DNA of 64,000 bases from assembly GCA_002479805.1 (NCBI GenBank), contig DLPB01000025.1, positions 6,168 to 70,167 of the forward strand, read 5' to 3'. The notes beneath the pieces were generated by a model. The model searched no databases, was not told where the DNA came from, and was given only the letters and a program-made list of their open reading frames with translations. Positions 1 to 9,656 of this stretch are shown in pieces. Numbering within the stretch: the first letter of the stretch is position 1; each line of letters opens with the position of its first letter. A program made the translations under genes and the position numbers. The stretch comes from Micrococcales bacterium UBA7469 (GTDB lineage Bacteria; Actinomycetota; Actinomycetes; Actinomycetales; Microbacteriaceae).

Positions 1-1127
1 TGCACGTCACTCTGGTGCCTTACCTCAAGCCATCGGGTGAGCTGAAGACTAAGCCAACCCAGCACTCGGTTGCGATGTTGCGGTCGCTGGGAATTGCCCC
101 GGATGCGATTGTTTGTCGCTCAGACCGAGACTTGCCAGAGGGCATCAAGAGCAAGATCGCGAACATGTGTGACGTTGACCGCGAGGCGGTTGTTACCGCA
201 GCGGATGCAGCCTCCATCTATGACATTCCAAAGGTTTTGCATGCCGAGGGCCTAGACAGCTACATCATTCGCAAGCTAGGGCTGAGCGCTAAGGATGTCG
301 ACTGGACCAACTGGTCTCCGGTTCTCGATGCGGTTCACGAACCTAAGCACGAGGTAACCATCGGGTTGGTTGGAAAGTACATCGACTTGCCAGACGCTTA
401 TCTTTCGGTCACCGAAGCGCTGCGCGCCGGCGGCTTTGCAGAGTCCACCAAGGTAAATATTCGCTGGATCAAGTCCGATGATTGCGAGACTGAGGCCGGC
501 GCTCGCGAGCTGCTGGGGGACCTAGACGCCATCTGCGTGCCCGGTGGTTTCGGCATCCGCGGCATCGAGGGCAAGCTGGGTGCGTTGAAGTTCGCCAGGG
601 AGAACTTGATTCCAACCATTGGTCTCTGCCTAGGTCTGCAGTGCATGGTAATTGAATACGCCCGAAACGTAGCCGGTATTTCAGGTGCGACCTCGAGCGA
701 ATTTGAACCGGGAGCACCGCACCCGGTGATTGCCACCATGGCTGAGCAGGTTGACGTTCTCGCCGCCGGTGACATGGGTGGCACCATGCGCCTTGGTCTT
801 TACGAAGCCAAGCTGCAGGCTGGTTCGGTGATAGCTGAAACCTATGGTTCGCTAACTGCAACTGAGCGTCACCGCCACCGCTACGAGGTGAACAACCACT
901 ACCGCGATCAGATCGCGGCCGCTGGCCTGGTCTTCTCTGGCACCAGCCCTGATGGTCAGTTGGTTGAGTATGTCGAGCTGCCGAAGTCGGTTCACCCTTA
1001 TTACGTATCCACCCAGGCTCACCCTGAGTTCAAGTCACGTCCAACCAAGCCAAACCCAATGTTCCACGGTCTGGTCAAGGCAGCTCTTGAGCGCCAGAAG
1101 CAGCAAAAGCTATTTGACGAGGCCTAA
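1..1127 (+). CDS. pyrG: CTP synthase, C-terminal part (5' end outside window)
   Basis: CTP synthase converts UTP to CTP using ATP and glutamine, the last step of de novo pyrimidine nucleotide synthesis in the cytoplasm. The reading frame is open from base 3, so the gene starts upstream. The visible part begins in the synthetase domain ([17 protein letters not shown]) and continues into a class I glutamine amidotransferase domain. That domain has an oxyanion strand (PGGFGIRG), the nucleophile Cys in GLCLGLQ about 205 codons after base 15, and the His-Glu pair in AHPEF near the end. The stop at 1125-1127 is followed at once by the xerD ATG, so the two are probably cotranscribed. Recognition is secure; only the N-terminus is missing. 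Confidence 0.97.
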   Translation, partial: HVTLVPYLKPSGELKTKPTQHSVAMLRSLGIAPDAIVCRSDRDLPEGIKSKIANMCDVDREAVVTAADAASIYDIPKVLHAEGLDSYIIRKLGLSAKDVDWTNWSPVLDAVHEPKHEVTIGLVGKYIDLPDAYLSVTEALRAGGFAESTKVNIRWIKSDDCETEAGARELLGDLDAICVPGGFGIRGIEGKLGALKFARENLIPTIGLCLGLQCMVIEYARNVAGISGATSSEFEPGAPHPVIATMAEQVDVLAAGDMGGTMRLGLYEAKLQAGSVIAETYGSLTATERHRHRYEVNNHYRDQIAAAGLVFSGTSPDGQLVEYVELPKSVHPYYVSTQAHPEFKSRPTKPNPMFHGLVKAALERQKQQKLFDEA

Positions 1128-2027
1128 ATGACCGTGCCGCTGGATGGATATCTGCGGCACCTTGCGGTTGAGCGCGGGCTGAGCAAAAACACCTTGAGTG
1201 CGTATCGGGCAGACCTTGCCAAATACCGCGAGTTTTTAGAGCAGTCGCATTTATCGGAACTGTCAATCACAAGGGCTGAGCTGAGTGAATTTCTGATTTG
1301 GCTAAATCAGAAAAACCTCAGAGCAGCATCCTCTGCGCGCATTTTGGCTGCCGTCCGCGGCTATCAGAAGTATCTGCTGCTGGAGAATCTGCGAACCGAT
1401 GACCCCGGCCAACAGGTCAAAAGCCCCAAGCTTCCCAAGCGTTTGCCCAAAGCGCTCTCGCAATCGCAGGTCATGGCCTTACTTGGCGCAGCAGGTCCAG
1501 AGCCCGATGATGAGTCGGCCGATCCTTTGAGGTTGCGCAATCGGGCAATCTTGGAGCTGATGTACTCATCGGGTTGCCGCGTCAGCGAGGTTGCGCAACT
1601 TGATCTAGATGAAATGGTGTCGGGGGGTTGGGTGCGAATCAGGGGCAAGGGTTCGAAAGAGCGTTTGGTGCCAGTTGGATCATTTGCGCAGCGCGCGATC
1701 GATGCCTATTTGGTGCGCTCTCGGCCGATGCTAGCGGCCAGGTCGGGCGGCCCGGCACTGTTTTTGAATCAACGAGGCACTCGGCTATCCAGGCAAAGTA
1801 TCTGGGAAATCATTCAGAGTGCGGGGGAGTCCTGTGGGCTAAGCGTCTCGCCACACTCGCTCAGGCACTCATTCGCAACCCACCTAATCGAAGGTGGGGC
1901 GGATGTCAGAGTGGTTCAAGAGCTTTTGGGGCACGCATCGGTCGCCACCACGCAGATTTACACCCTGGTCACAATTGATACGTTGCGGCAGGTTTATGCG
2001 TCCGCTCACCCCCGTGCACGGCGGTAG
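1128..2027 (+). CDS. xerD: Tyrosine recombinase XerD
   Basis: This is a site-specific tyrosine recombinase that resolves chromosome dimers at dif together with XerC. The 299-residue length is typical. An N-terminal SAM-like core-binding domain (about 1-90) precedes the catalytic domain. The catalytic set is visible: Arg151 (GCRVSEV), Lys175 (GKGSKER), His243 and Arg246 (HSLRH), His269 (GHAS) and the Tyr278 nucleophile (QIYT). XerC and XerD are hard to separate by sequence alone; the position between pyrG and parA-scpA-scpB is where actinobacteria keep xerD. The ATG directly follows the pyrG stop. A candidate dif target for this enzyme lies at 63270-63297. Confidence 0.93.
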   Translation: MTVPLDGYLRHLAVERGLSKNTLSAYRADLAKYREFLEQSHLSELSITRAELSEFLIWLNQKNLRAASSARILAAVRGYQKYLLLENLRTDDPGQQVKSPKLPKRLPKALSQSQVMALLGAAGPEPDDESADPLRLRNRAILELMYSSGCRVSEVAQLDLDEMVSGGWVRIRGKGSKERLVPVGSFAQRAIDAYLVRSRPMLAARSGGPALFLNQRGTRLSRQSIWEIIQSAGESCGLSVSPHSLRHSFATHLIEGGADVRVVQELLGHASVATTQIYTLVTIDTLRQVYASAHPRARR

Positions 2028-2030
2028 GCT
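2025..2030 (+). promoter_or_regulatory. Candidate -10 box for parA-scpAB operon
   Basis: TAGGCT overlaps the xerD stop codon and lies 26 bases before the chosen parA start. A start of transcription near 2037 would leave a short leader carrying GGAGG at 2047-2051. The hexamer is followed by A, giving the near-symmetric TAGGCTA also seen at 13741. No clear -35 is visible. Confidence 0.45.
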
Positions 2031-2056
2031 AGTGGCAGAAAAAGTTGGAGGCACCG

Positions 2057-2881
2057 GTGAATCTTTCTAAGAAGGAATTCCCAGTTCCGGCCAAGCTCAA
2101 GGAGCACGGACCGGCACGCATCATTGCAATGTGCAATCAAAAAGGTGGCGTAGGTAAGACCACCACCACCATCAATCTCGCCGCATCGCTCGCGGATTAC
2201 GGTCGCAAGATTCTGGTTGTTGACTTTGACCCGCAGGGCGCGCTTTCGGTAAACCTCGACGCTGATTACCAGGATGCTCCAACCATCTACGACCTAATGA
2301 TGAATGTCACAATGGACCCTCACGAGGCAATCCAAAAGACCGCGATAGCAAACCTTGACGTGATTCCTGCGAACATCGACCTGTCGGCTGCCGAGATGAA
2401 TCTGGTGACCGAAATGGGTCGCGAGCGCGTGCTCGATGGCATCTTGAACAAGGTCAAAGACGAGTATGACGTCATCTTTATTGACTGCCAGCCATCGTTG
2501 GGTCTTTTGACTGTGAACGCACTAACTGCGGCGCACGGCGTCTTGATTCCGATGGCAACTGAGTTTTTTGCTCTGCGCGGAGTTGCACTTTTGGTTCAAA
2601 CCATCGAAAAGGTGAAGGCCAGAACCAACCCAACCCTGCAGCTCGATGGTCTAATCCCAACCATGCACGATGCTCGCACTCTGCACTCGCGTGAGGTGCT
2701 GGAGCGCCTTCAGGAAGCATTCGACGGCAAGGTTTTCCAGACTGCCATTGGAAGAACCGTAAAGTTCCCCGATGCCACCGTTGCCAGAAAGCCAATTACC
2801 GAATTTGCACCTAGCTCAGATGCCGCCGAGGCTTATCGCCGGGTAGCAAGGGAGCTGGTGAGCCGTGGCTGTGCAGCTTGA
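2057..2881 (+). CDS. parA: ParA/Soj family ATPase next to scpAB
   Basis: This is a ParA-type P-loop ATPase, a family that positions chromosomes or other cargo by nucleotide-dependent DNA binding. The deviant Walker A motif KGGVGKTTT lies near residue 30 and is followed by FDPQG (Walker A') and FIDCQPSLG (Walker B). I chose GTG 2057 because GGAGG at 2047-2051 sits five bases before it; a TTG at 2045 in the same frame would overlap that ribosome site. No parB follows, so this is not the ori-proximal parAB pair. The same ParA-scpA-scpB order occurs in mycobacteria (Rv1708 region), suggesting a role tied to SMC-condensin, but that link is inference. The 3' end overlaps scpA by 17 bases. Confidence 0.88.
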   Translation: MNLSKKEFPVPAKLKEHGPARIIAMCNQKGGVGKTTTTINLAASLADYGRKILVVDFDPQGALSVNLDADYQDAPTIYDLMMNVTMDPHEAIQKTAIANLDVIPANIDLSAAEMNLVTEMGRERVLDGILNKVKDEYDVIFIDCQPSLGLLTVNALTAAHGVLIPMATEFFALRGVALLVQTIEKVKARTNPTLQLDGLIPTMHDARTLHSREVLERLQEAFDGKVFQTAIGRTVKFPDATVARKPITEFAPSSDAAEAYRRVARELVSRGCAA

Positions 2882-3668
2882 CTCTGAAATAGATTTTCAG
2901 CTTCAACTAGAAAACTTCGAGGGTCCTTTTGACCTGCTATTGCGTCTAATCGGCAAACATGAGCTTGACATCACCACCGTGTCGCTAGCGCGGGTGACCG
3001 ATGACTTCATTCAGTACGTAAAACAACTGGATGAACAGGCTGGTATTGAAAGCGCATCCGAGTTCCTGGTGGTGGCAGCAACGCTGCTAGATCTAAAGAT
3101 TGCATCGCTTTTGCCTCAGGGTGAAGTGGTTGATGCCGAAGACATTGCACTTTTGGAGGCCAGGGACATTCTGTTCGCCAAGTTGCTGCAGTATCGCGCA
3201 TTCAAGGAGATTGCCAGCTGGTTCGGGACCGCTTTAGAGATCGAGTCCAGTCGAATTCCTCGAGAGGTCAGGCTGGAAGATCGCTTCCGAAACGCCCGAC
3301 CTCAACTGCAGTGGGAGACGTCGCTTCAAGACTTTGCTCATATAGCTCAGCTGGCCTTTGCGCCTCGTGAGATTCCCGGGGTTGGCCTCACCCACCTGCA
3401 CGCTCCCAAAGTTTCAATTCGTGAGCAGGCTCGCATCATGGTGGAAAGACTGCGCAAGGCCGGCAGCCTTACCTTCCGCGAGCTGATTGCCGATTGTGCC
3501 GACCGAGCCGAGTTGGTAGCAAGGTTTTTGGGCATTCTGGAGCTCTACCGAGTCGGTGCAGCGTCATTCCAGCAGAGCGACCCATTCGCGGATTTCACCG
3601 TGGTCTGGGAAGATAAAACCTTTGCGATGGACTCACTAGGAATGTTAGGGGCTGACTATGGCGACTGA
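2865..3668 (+). CDS. scpA: Segregation and condensation protein A
   Basis: ScpA is the kleisin subunit that bridges the two SMC heads and, with ScpB, forms the bacterial condensin that compacts and separates sister chromosomes. The 267-residue protein begins with the family signature FEGPFDLLLRLIGKHELDI around residues 19-37, and ends in a winged-helix domain (around 185-250) that would contact SMC. The GTG start at 2865 lies inside the 3' end of parA, and a second GTG at 2871 is an alternative. The 3' end overlaps scpB by 11 bases, so translation is probably coupled. SMC itself is not in this window. Confidence 0.95.
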   Translation: MAVQLDSEIDFQLQLENFEGPFDLLLRLIGKHELDITTVSLARVTDDFIQYVKQLDEQAGIESASEFLVVAATLLDLKIASLLPQGEVVDAEDIALLEARDILFAKLLQYRAFKEIASWFGTALEIESSRIPREVRLEDRFRNARPQLQWETSLQDFAHIAQLAFAPREIPGVGLTHLHAPKVSIREQARIMVERLRKAGSLTFRELIADCADRAELVARFLGILELYRVGAASFQQSDPFADFTVVWEDKTFAMDSLGMLGADYGD

Positions 3669-4206
3669 TTACGCGCTCAGGGCGGCCCTGGAGGCCATCC
3701 TAACCGTGGCCGAGACTCCGCTAAACCTAGTGACCTTAGCTGGAGCACTAGAAGTGCCAATCGCACAGGTCAAAGCAGAACTTGAAGGTTTGGTTCAGGA
3801 ATACGAGAGCGCCAACGATGGCCTGGGACGTGGGTTTGAACTTCGCGAGGTTGGCGGCGGCTGGAGACTTTACGTGCGAGCCCAGCACGATTGGGCCGTG
3901 AAGCTTTTGGTAGCGAATGAGAATCCCGCCAAGTTGTCCCAGGCTGCGCTTGAGACCCTTGCGGTGATTGCCTACCGCCAACCAATTTCTCGAGGGCAGG
4001 TATCTTCTATTCGCGGAGTGAACGTTGACTCTGTGGTCCGAACCCTGCTGTCGCGAGGCTTAATCACCGAGCTCTATACCGACGCCGAAACCGGAGCTGC
4101 CATGTTTGGCTCAACCGAGTTGCTGCTTGAGGTATTGGGAATTAATTCAATCGAGGAACTACCGGCCATCAGCCCGTATTTGCCGGGACAGGATGACATT
4201 GACTGA
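3658..4206 (+). CDS. scpB: Segregation and condensation protein B
   Basis: ScpB dimerises through tandem winged-helix domains and stabilises the SMC-ScpA ring during chromosome condensation. At 182 residues it has the usual length. The diagnostic stretch TLAVIAYRQPISRGQVSSIRG is at about residues 100-120, followed by VDSVVRTLLSRGLI. The ATG at 3658 is inside the end of scpA and the stop lies 13 bases past the rluB ATG, so scpA, scpB and rluB form a tight overlapping operon. Confidence 0.95.
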   Translation: MATDYALRAALEAILTVAETPLNLVTLAGALEVPIAQVKAELEGLVQEYESANDGLGRGFELREVGGGWRLYVRAQHDWAVKLLVANENPAKLSQAALETLAVIAYRQPISRGQVSSIRGVNVDSVVRTLLSRGLITELYTDAETGAAMFGSTELLLEVLGINSIEELPAISPYLPGQDDID

Positions 4207-4954
4207 TAACGAAGGCGTACGCCTGCAAAAAGTATTGGCGGCAGCTGGGGTGGCATCGCGCCGCGCGGTTGAAGAAATGATTGTCAAGGGCCGCATTAAG
4301 GTCAACGGCAAGGTCGTCAAAGAGCTCGGCACCCGAATTCACCCGGATGTCGATCAAGTTCAAGTCGATGGCAAGCCATGGCAGCTAGATCCGGAGCGTA
4401 TCTACTTGGCATTTCATAAGCCCAAGGGCGTGGTGTCAACCATGGCTGATGAAAACGGCAGGCCTTGTCTAGCCGACTACTTCGTGGGCTTTGATCGAGT
4501 CTTCAACATCGGTCGTTTGGATGCCGAAACCACCGGATTGATTCTGATGACCAATGATGGCGAATTGGCAAATGAATTGGCGCACCCTTCTTTTGGCGTG
4601 GAGAAGCTTTACGTTGCCAAGGTGCGTGGAAAAATCACTGCGGTCGAGATGCGTAAGCTAAAAGAAGGCGTGAAGCTGGAGGACGGCATCGCGCAGGCAG
4701 ATGCCGCCAGGGTGTTGGATCAAAACGAGCAGACTTCTTTGGTCGAGCTGGTGCTGCACTCCGGTAAGAATCGGGTGGTTCGTCGCATGATGGAGGCGGT
4801 CGGCTTTCCGGTATTAGAGCTAACAAGAAAGAGCTTCGGCCCGATGCGCCTGGGCAATCTCAAGCCTGGGCAGTTCCGCGAGTTGAGTAAACTTGAGGTG
4901 AGCATGCTTATGGAAGCTGCCACTGGGAAAGAAGTAGCTAGAAAGAGGCGCTAA
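4193..4954 (+). CDS. rluB: Ribosomal large subunit pseudouridine synthase RluB-type
   Basis: This enzyme isomerises a uridine of 23S rRNA to pseudouridine (RsuA/RluB/E/F family). An S4 RNA-binding domain (RLQKVLAAAGVASRRAVEEMI, residues about 9-30) precedes the catalytic domain with the Asp in GRLDAETTGLILMTNDGEL. The frame stays open upstream into scpB, but ATG 4193, preceded by GGGACAGG, gives the expected N-terminus and a product of 253 residues. The position after scpB is conserved in many Gram-positive bacteria. The stop overlaps the next ATG (TAATG). Which 23S position it modifies cannot be read from sequence. Confidence 0.92.
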   Translation: MTLTDNEGVRLQKVLAAAGVASRRAVEEMIVKGRIKVNGKVVKELGTRIHPDVDQVQVDGKPWQLDPERIYLAFHKPKGVVSTMADENGRPCLADYFVGFDRVFNIGRLDAETTGLILMTNDGELANELAHPSFGVEKLYVAKVRGKITAVEMRKLKEGVKLEDGIAQADAARVLDQNEQTSLVELVLHSGKNRVVRRMMEAVGFPVLELTRKSFGPMRLGNLKPGQFRELSKLEVSMLMEAATGKEVARKRR

Positions 4955-5316
4955 TGGCCGTTCGTGCAATTAGGGGAGCCATTCAAATCAATCAGGATGA
5001 GCGCTCCGAGCTTCTCAAGGCGACGGCTGAGCTGGTCACCAAGGTTCTGCACGAGAACAATCTCGATCTTGCTGACCTAATTTCAATTTGGTTTACCGCA
5101 ACTCCCGATTTGGTGAGTGAGTTTCCGGCGCTCGCGGCTCGCGAGCTGGGTCTGGGCGATGTGCCACTGATGTGTTCGGTGGAGATGGCGGTAGCCGGCT
5201 CAATGCCTCGCGTGATTCGATTGATGATGCACGTGGAGACCAAGCTTTCCCGCTCCGAAATCAAGCATGTCTATCTGCGCGGCGCGGCATCGCTAAGGGC
5301 TGATCTAGCCCAGTGA
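4954..5316 (+). CDS. aroH: Chorismate mutase, AroH type
   Basis: The enzyme rearranges chorismate to prephenate, the branch point to phenylalanine and tyrosine. The 120-residue protein belongs to the trimeric AroH class rather than the common AroQ helical class. The active-site set is visible: Arg7, Cys74, Glu77 and Arg89, each matching the residues known for the Bacillus subtilis enzyme to within one position. The ATG shares a base with the rluB stop and the stop overlaps the GTG of the prephenate dehydrogenase gene, so consecutive steps of the pathway are translationally coupled. Confidence 0.9.
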   Translation: MAVRAIRGAIQINQDERSELLKATAELVTKVLHENNLDLADLISIWFTATPDLVSEFPALAARELGLGDVPLMCSVEMAVAGSMPRVIRLMMHVETKLSRSEIKHVYLRGAASLRADLAQ

Positions 5317-6380
5317 AAAACCCACAGGTAAAGATTGTCGGGGCTGGCCTTTTGGGCACCAGCCTTGGCTTGGCGTTGGCGCGGCAGTCGGTAACCGCGA
5401 CTCTGGAAGACCAGTCCAAAGCAAACCTCAGGCTGGCAATCGAATACGGCGCCGGAGTCGAGAGCGGGCCGGAGCCAGATTTGGTAATTGTTTGCGTCCC
5501 ACCGGATCTAACCGCTGATGTTGTAATTGCCCAGCTGCAAAAACACCCGCAGGCCATCGTCACGGATGTGGCATCAGTGAAGAGCAAAATTGCCACTGAG
5601 GTTTCTGCGGCACTGCCAACCCACTCGCACCGCTACATCGGTTCCCACCCAATGGCAGGTCGAGAAAAGGGCGGCCCGTCAGCAGCTCGAGCCGATCTGT
5701 TTTTTGCACGTCCATGGGTAATCACCGCCTCGGAGCAATCCAGTGCAGCGGCAATCGACCTAATCAGGGACATTGCACTTCGCCTCGGTGCCTTGCCGGT
5801 TGAGCTAAGCGCATTGGAGCATGACCAGGCGGTGGCTTTGGTTTCTCACCTACCGCAACTTGTAGCATCGCTTTTGGCCAATCGATTGAACCTTGGTTCG
5901 GCTGAGCAGCTTGGCCTAGCTGGTCAGGGGTTGCGCGATACTTCGCGCATTGCGGCCAGCGACCCACAGCTTTGGGTGCAGATCGTCTCACAAAATTCAC
6001 ACGCCATCGCGCCGCTGTTGATCCAGCTGAAGGCGGATTTGGAGCACCTCAGCGAATCGATTGCAAATATCGAGAAGTCGGGGAGCCTTGCGCAAATTCA
6101 CGGCATTTTGCAGGGCGGTAATTCCGGTGTGGCTCGCATTCCAGGTAAGCACGGTGGAAAGGGAAATAACTTCCAGGTTGTAACCGTGGTCATTGAGGAT
6201 GCCCCTGGCGCACTGGCTAGCCTTCTTACGTTCATTGGAGAGATCGGTGTTAACCTCGAGGATCTCAACCTGGAGCATTCACCTGGAGCACCGATTGGTC
6301 TAGTAGAGCTGCAGGTTTTACCAGAGGTTGCAGAGCGCTTGAGCGAGCAGTTGACCACAAACGGCTGGCGGTTGGTCTAG
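5313..6380 (+). CDS. tyrA: Prephenate dehydrogenase with C-terminal ACT domain
   Basis: The enzyme oxidatively decarboxylates prephenate to 4-hydroxyphenylpyruvate in tyrosine synthesis. A Rossmann fold starts with GAGLLGTSLG (residues about 7-16), followed by the catalytic-region motif YIGSHPMAGREKGG. A C-terminal ACT domain (from VVTVVIEDAPGALASLL, about residue 286 onward) suggests feedback control by an aromatic amino acid. The GTG start overlaps the aroH stop by four bases and the TAG stop shares a base with the cmk GTG. NAD versus NADP preference is not certain. Confidence 0.92.
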   Translation: MKNPQVKIVGAGLLGTSLGLALARQSVTATLEDQSKANLRLAIEYGAGVESGPEPDLVIVCVPPDLTADVVIAQLQKHPQAIVTDVASVKSKIATEVSAALPTHSHRYIGSHPMAGREKGGPSAARADLFFARPWVITASEQSSAAAIDLIRDIALRLGALPVELSALEHDQAVALVSHLPQLVASLLANRLNLGSAEQLGLAGQGLRDTSRIAASDPQLWVQIVSQNSHAIAPLLIQLKADLEHLSESIANIEKSGSLAQIHGILQGGNSGVARIPGKHGGKGNNFQVVTVVIEDAPGALASLLTFIGEIGVNLEDLNLEHSPGAPIGLVELQVLPEVAERLSEQLTTNGWRLV

Positions 6381-7018
6381 TGGCTGAATTTGTAATTGCG
6401 ATTGATGGGCCAGCTGGATCCGGTAAATCCAGTGTTTCAAAAGAAGCAGCTCGAAGGCTTGGATTTGGCTATCTAGACACCGGCGCCGGCTACCGAGCGT
6501 TAGCACTGCATGGGCTCAATCATCCCGAACTAACAATTGAAGAATTGCTTGAGTCTTTTGACTACTCAATTTCTCTTGATCCAGATGCTGCCAAGGTGAC
6601 ACTCGGTGAGCAAGACGTAACTGCAGAAATACGAACCGAGCGCACGGCAAGTGCGGTAAGCCAAATTGCCCGAGAGCCTGCGGTGAGGGCGATGCAGCTG
6701 CTAGATGCCAGAAACCGAATTTCCGCTTGCGATAAGCCTGGGATTGTGGTCGAGGGGCGCGATATCACAACCGTGGTTGCACCAGATGCAAGCTTACGAA
6801 TATTGCTTACTGCCCAAGAGGCCGTTAGGCTCGCTAGGAGAGGTTTAGAAAACAGCGAGAGTGCTGAGAACCTCAAGGCCCGTGACGCTTCCGATTCGAA
6901 GGTTGTCGAGTTCATGACTGCGGCCGAAGGTGTTTATTTAGTTGATACCACTGACTTGGATTTTGAATCCAGCGTGGCTGAGGTATTGAGATTGGTAGAG
7001 GTGGTGAAGCATGGCTGA
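6380..7018 (+). CDS. cmk: Cytidylate kinase
   Basis: (d)CMP kinase phosphorylates CMP and dCMP for nucleotide recycling. The P-loop GPAGSGKS is at residues 10-17, DTGAGYRA follows at about 34-41, and the substrate-binding stretch [12 protein letters not shown] is present. The length of 212 residues is slightly shorter than many homologues but complete. GTG 6380 shares its first base with the tyrA stop and the 3' end overlaps der by eight bases. The cmk-der pair is conserved in most bacteria. Confidence 0.94.
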   Translation: MAEFVIAIDGPAGSGKSSVSKEAARRLGFGYLDTGAGYRALALHGLNHPELTIEELLESFDYSISLDPDAAKVTLGEQDVTAEIRTERTASAVSQIAREPAVRAMQLLDARNRISACDKPGIVVEGRDITTVVAPDASLRILLTAQEAVRLARRGLENSESAENLKARDASDSKVVEFMTAAEGVYLVDTTDLDFESSVAEVLRLVEVVKHG

Positions 7019-8474
7019 AGAATTCGACCCGGTATTGGCCGAGGCTCAGGCGCAGGTGTTGCGAGAGGAACTGAGTCAGTACGACTTAGATGAAGAAGAC
7101 TTTGGGCTGCTTGAGCTCGAACTCGATGAGGAATACCAGGATGGGTATCGCCCATCGCCACCGGTTTTGGCAATTGTTGGAAGGCCGAACGTTGGTAAGT
7201 CTGCATTGGTCAACCGCATACTTGGCCGTCGCGAGGCGGTCGTTGAGGATAAGCCGGGCATCACTCGCGACCGAGTTTCTTACCGTGCCGAATGGAACGG
7301 GCGAGCAATTACCCTGGTCGACACCGGTGGCTGGGAGCACGATGCTTCGGGCATCGACGCTTCGGTAGCCGAGCAAGCCGAGATTGCGGTAGATCTAGCT
7401 GATGCAGTTTTGTTCGTGGTCGATGCACTAGTGGGTCCAACCGCCTCTGATGAGCGCGTGGTCAAGATGTTGCGCGGTTCTGGCAAGCCGGTTTTGCTAG
7501 TTGCCAACAAAATTGACGATGCGCACCTAGACCCAGAGGCTCACGCGCTCTGGAGCCTCGGCCTTGGCGAGCCGTACCCGGTTTCAGCCCTGCACGGTAG
7601 GGGAGTGGCGGACTTACTCGATGCCGCACTGAAGGTGCTTCCTGAGAAGTCGGCAATTGCCGCCGATGAGTTCTCCGGCCCGCGCAGAGTAGCGCTGATT
7701 GGCCGACCAAACGTTGGAAAGTCATCACTTCTGAACAAGGCCACCGGTACTAATCGTGCGGTCGTAAACGACATGGCCGGAACCACTCGCGACCCAATTG
7801 ACGAGCAGGTTGAGATTTCCGGTCGCATCTGGCGATTTATCGACACCGCGGGTATCCGCCGCAAGATGCACCGCGTCGAAGGTGCTGACTTTTACGCATC
7901 ACTTCGAACCGCAACCGCGCTGGAGCGTGCCGAAGTGGCGGTAGTGCTATTTGACGTCACTGAACCAATCAGTGAGGCAGATATCCGTATCGTGCAGCTG
8001 GGGCTGGACTCTGGTCGCGCGCTGGTCTTGGCTTTCAACAAGTGGGACCTGCTTGACGATGAGCGCCGCATCTACCTCGAGAAAGAGATTGATCGCGACC
8101 TAGCTCACGTTGACTGGGCACCTAGGGTAAACATCTCGGCATCCACCGGACGTCACCTGGAGAAGCTGGTGCCGGCTCTAGAGCTTGCGCTTGAGTCCTG
8201 GGACACCAGAATTCCAACCGGAAAGCTCAACGCCTTCTTGCAGGAGTTGCAGGCTGCCACCCCGCACCCAATTCGCGGTGGAAAGCAGCCCAGGATCTTG
8301 TTTGGTACCCAGGCTGCGTCCAGGCCACCGAAGTTCGTGTTATTTGCCACCGGCTTCATCGAGGCTGGCTACCGCCGCTACATCATCAGAAAGCTCCGCG
8401 AGACCTACGGTTTTGAAGGCAGCCCAATTGAGATCGGCGTCCGAGTTCGAGAGCGTCGCAAGCGCGGTAAGTAA
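7011..8474 (+). CDS. der: Ribosome assembly GTPase Der (EngA)
   Basis: Der is a double-GTPase needed for maturation of the 50S ribosomal subunit. Two G domains are visible: GRPNVGKS at residues 57-64 with DTGGWE and NKID, and a second GRPNVGKS near 230-237 with DTAGIRR and NKWD. A KH-like domain forms the C-terminus and ends in a basic tail (RERRKRGK). About 50 residues rich in Asp and Glu precede the first G domain, an extension common in actinobacterial Der proteins. The ATG lies inside the end of cmk and the stop overlaps the ldh ATG. Confidence 0.96.
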   Translation: MAEEFDPVLAEAQAQVLREELSQYDLDEEDFGLLELELDEEYQDGYRPSPPVLAIVGRPNVGKSALVNRILGRREAVVEDKPGITRDRVSYRAEWNGRAITLVDTGGWEHDASGIDASVAEQAEIAVDLADAVLFVVDALVGPTASDERVVKMLRGSGKPVLLVANKIDDAHLDPEAHALWSLGLGEPYPVSALHGRGVADLLDAALKVLPEKSAIAADEFSGPRRVALIGRPNVGKSSLLNKATGTNRAVVNDMAGTTRDPIDEQVEISGRIWRFIDTAGIRRKMHRVEGADFYASLRTATALERAEVAVVLFDVTEPISEADIRIVQLGLDSGRALVLAFNKWDLLDDERRIYLEKEIDRDLAHVDWAPRVNISASTGRHLEKLVPALELALESWDTRIPTGKLNAFLQELQAATPHPIRGGKQPRILFGTQAASRPPKFVLFATGFIEAGYRRYIIRKLRETYGFEGSPIEIGVRVRERRKRGK

Positions 8475-9412
8475 TGTCAAAGATCTCAGTGGTGGGAGCA
8501 GGTGCCGTCGGTACCGCAACTGCCTACGCACTATTGATCAAAGAAGTTGCCAGCGAAATCGCCCTCTATGACATTGCGGCCGAGAAGGTCGAGGCTGAGG
8601 TGTTGGACCTTGCTCACGGCACTCAGTTCACCGGGTTCTCTCGCATCTATGGCGGCAGCGACATTGCGGTAACTGCGGACAGCGATTTGATAATCGTCAC
8701 CGCCGGAGCTAAGCAGAAACCCGGTCAGACCAGGCTAGATCTAGCGGGCACCAACGTAGCGATTCTTAAGGACATGCTACCTGAACTACTTCGCCACTCC
8801 CCAAATGCCATCTTCATGCTGGTGACTAACCCGTGCGATGTGTTGGCCGTGGTGGCGCAGAAGATCACTGGATTGCCTTCCAACCGGATCTTTGCCTCCG
8901 GGACGGTCCTGGACAGTGCGAGGTTGCGCTGGGTTATCGCTGAGCGCTTCAAGGTCTCAAACAACTCGGTTCACGCTTACATCGTTGGTGAGCACGGCGA
9001 CAGCGAGTTTGCGCTCTGGAGCCAAACCCGAATTGGCCCAGTGCCGATCACCGAGTGGGAGCTATCGCCTGGCGTCATGATTTCCCAGCAGGAGCTGGAT
9101 CAGATGGCAATAGACGTGAAGAATGCCGCATACAAGGTAATTGCAGGCAAGGGTGCCACAAATTACGCCATCGGACTATCGGCAACCAGAATCGCGCAGG
9201 CGATCCTGACCGATTCGAACGATGTGCTTTCGGTTAGTACCGTGCTGGATAACTACCTTGGAGTCTCCGGGGTTGCGCTATCGGTGCCAACGGTTGTCAA
9301 TCGCCAGGGTGCAATCCGAGCGGTGGAGGTGCCGATGACCAAGACTGAGCATGAGAAGTTTTTGGCCTCTGCAGCAGCCATTCAAAACTCCCTTCAAGCG
9401 CTGGGCTACTAG
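8474..9412 (+). CDS. ldh: L-lactate dehydrogenase
   Basis: The enzyme interconverts pyruvate and L-lactate with NAD(H). The Rossmann motif GAGAVG is at residues 8-13. The substrate loop reads GAKQKPGQTRLDL; Gln at the specificity position indicates lactate rather than malate dehydrogenase, where Arg is expected. The catalytic His is in GEHGDSE near residue 173. TAATG overlap with der makes it the last gene of this operon. No T-rich terminator is evident after it, although GGGC and GCCC arms are present near 9422-9433. Confidence 0.92.
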   Translation: MSKISVVGAGAVGTATAYALLIKEVASEIALYDIAAEKVEAEVLDLAHGTQFTGFSRIYGGSDIAVTADSDLIIVTAGAKQKPGQTRLDLAGTNVAILKDMLPELLRHSPNAIFMLVTNPCDVLAVVAQKITGLPSNRIFASGTVLDSARLRWVIAERFKVSNNSVHAYIVGEHGDSEFALWSQTRIGPVPITEWELSPGVMISQQELDQMAIDVKNAAYKVIAGKGATNYAIGLSATRIAQAILTDSNDVLSVSTVLDNYLGVSGVALSVPTVVNRQGAIRAVEVPMTKTEHEKFLASAAAIQNSLQALGY

Positions 9413-9453
9413 TTCTTTTCGGGGCTTTGTGCCCACAGGCCAACCCTTGGCAA

Positions 9454-9459
9454 TAGACT
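9454..9459 (+). promoter_or_regulatory. Candidate -10 box of tRNA-Pro
   Basis: TAGACT lies 19 bases before the mature 5' end of the tRNA, leaving room for a short 5' leader removed by RNase P. No -35 at a standard distance is obvious. Confidence 0.4.
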
Positions 9460-9477
9460 TCTGAGGTTGTTAGACAA

Positions 9478-9551
<74 letters not shown>

Positions 9552-9579
9552 CATCTGGTTTCCTTGTATTTCAGGGAAA

Positions 9580-9608
9580 TTGAACATCGCGCGGCTTGAA
9601 CGTATTAT
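9580..9608 (+). promoter_or_regulatory. Promoter of metF
   Basis: TTGAAC at 9580-9585 and TATTAT at 9603-9608 are separated by exactly 17 bases, a consensus-like housekeeping promoter. Transcription would start near 9615 and give a leader of about 40 bases, which includes the perfect palindrome at 9619-9630. Confidence 0.65.
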
Positions 9609-9656
9609 TGGCCAGGTAGCGGGGCCCCGCCAACAACTCAGTTTTGCGGAGGCATT

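Noticed and set aside
9609..9656. SAM or other riboswitch before metF
   Set aside because: The leader is only about 40 bases, too short for known SAM riboswitch folds; only a palindrome is present.
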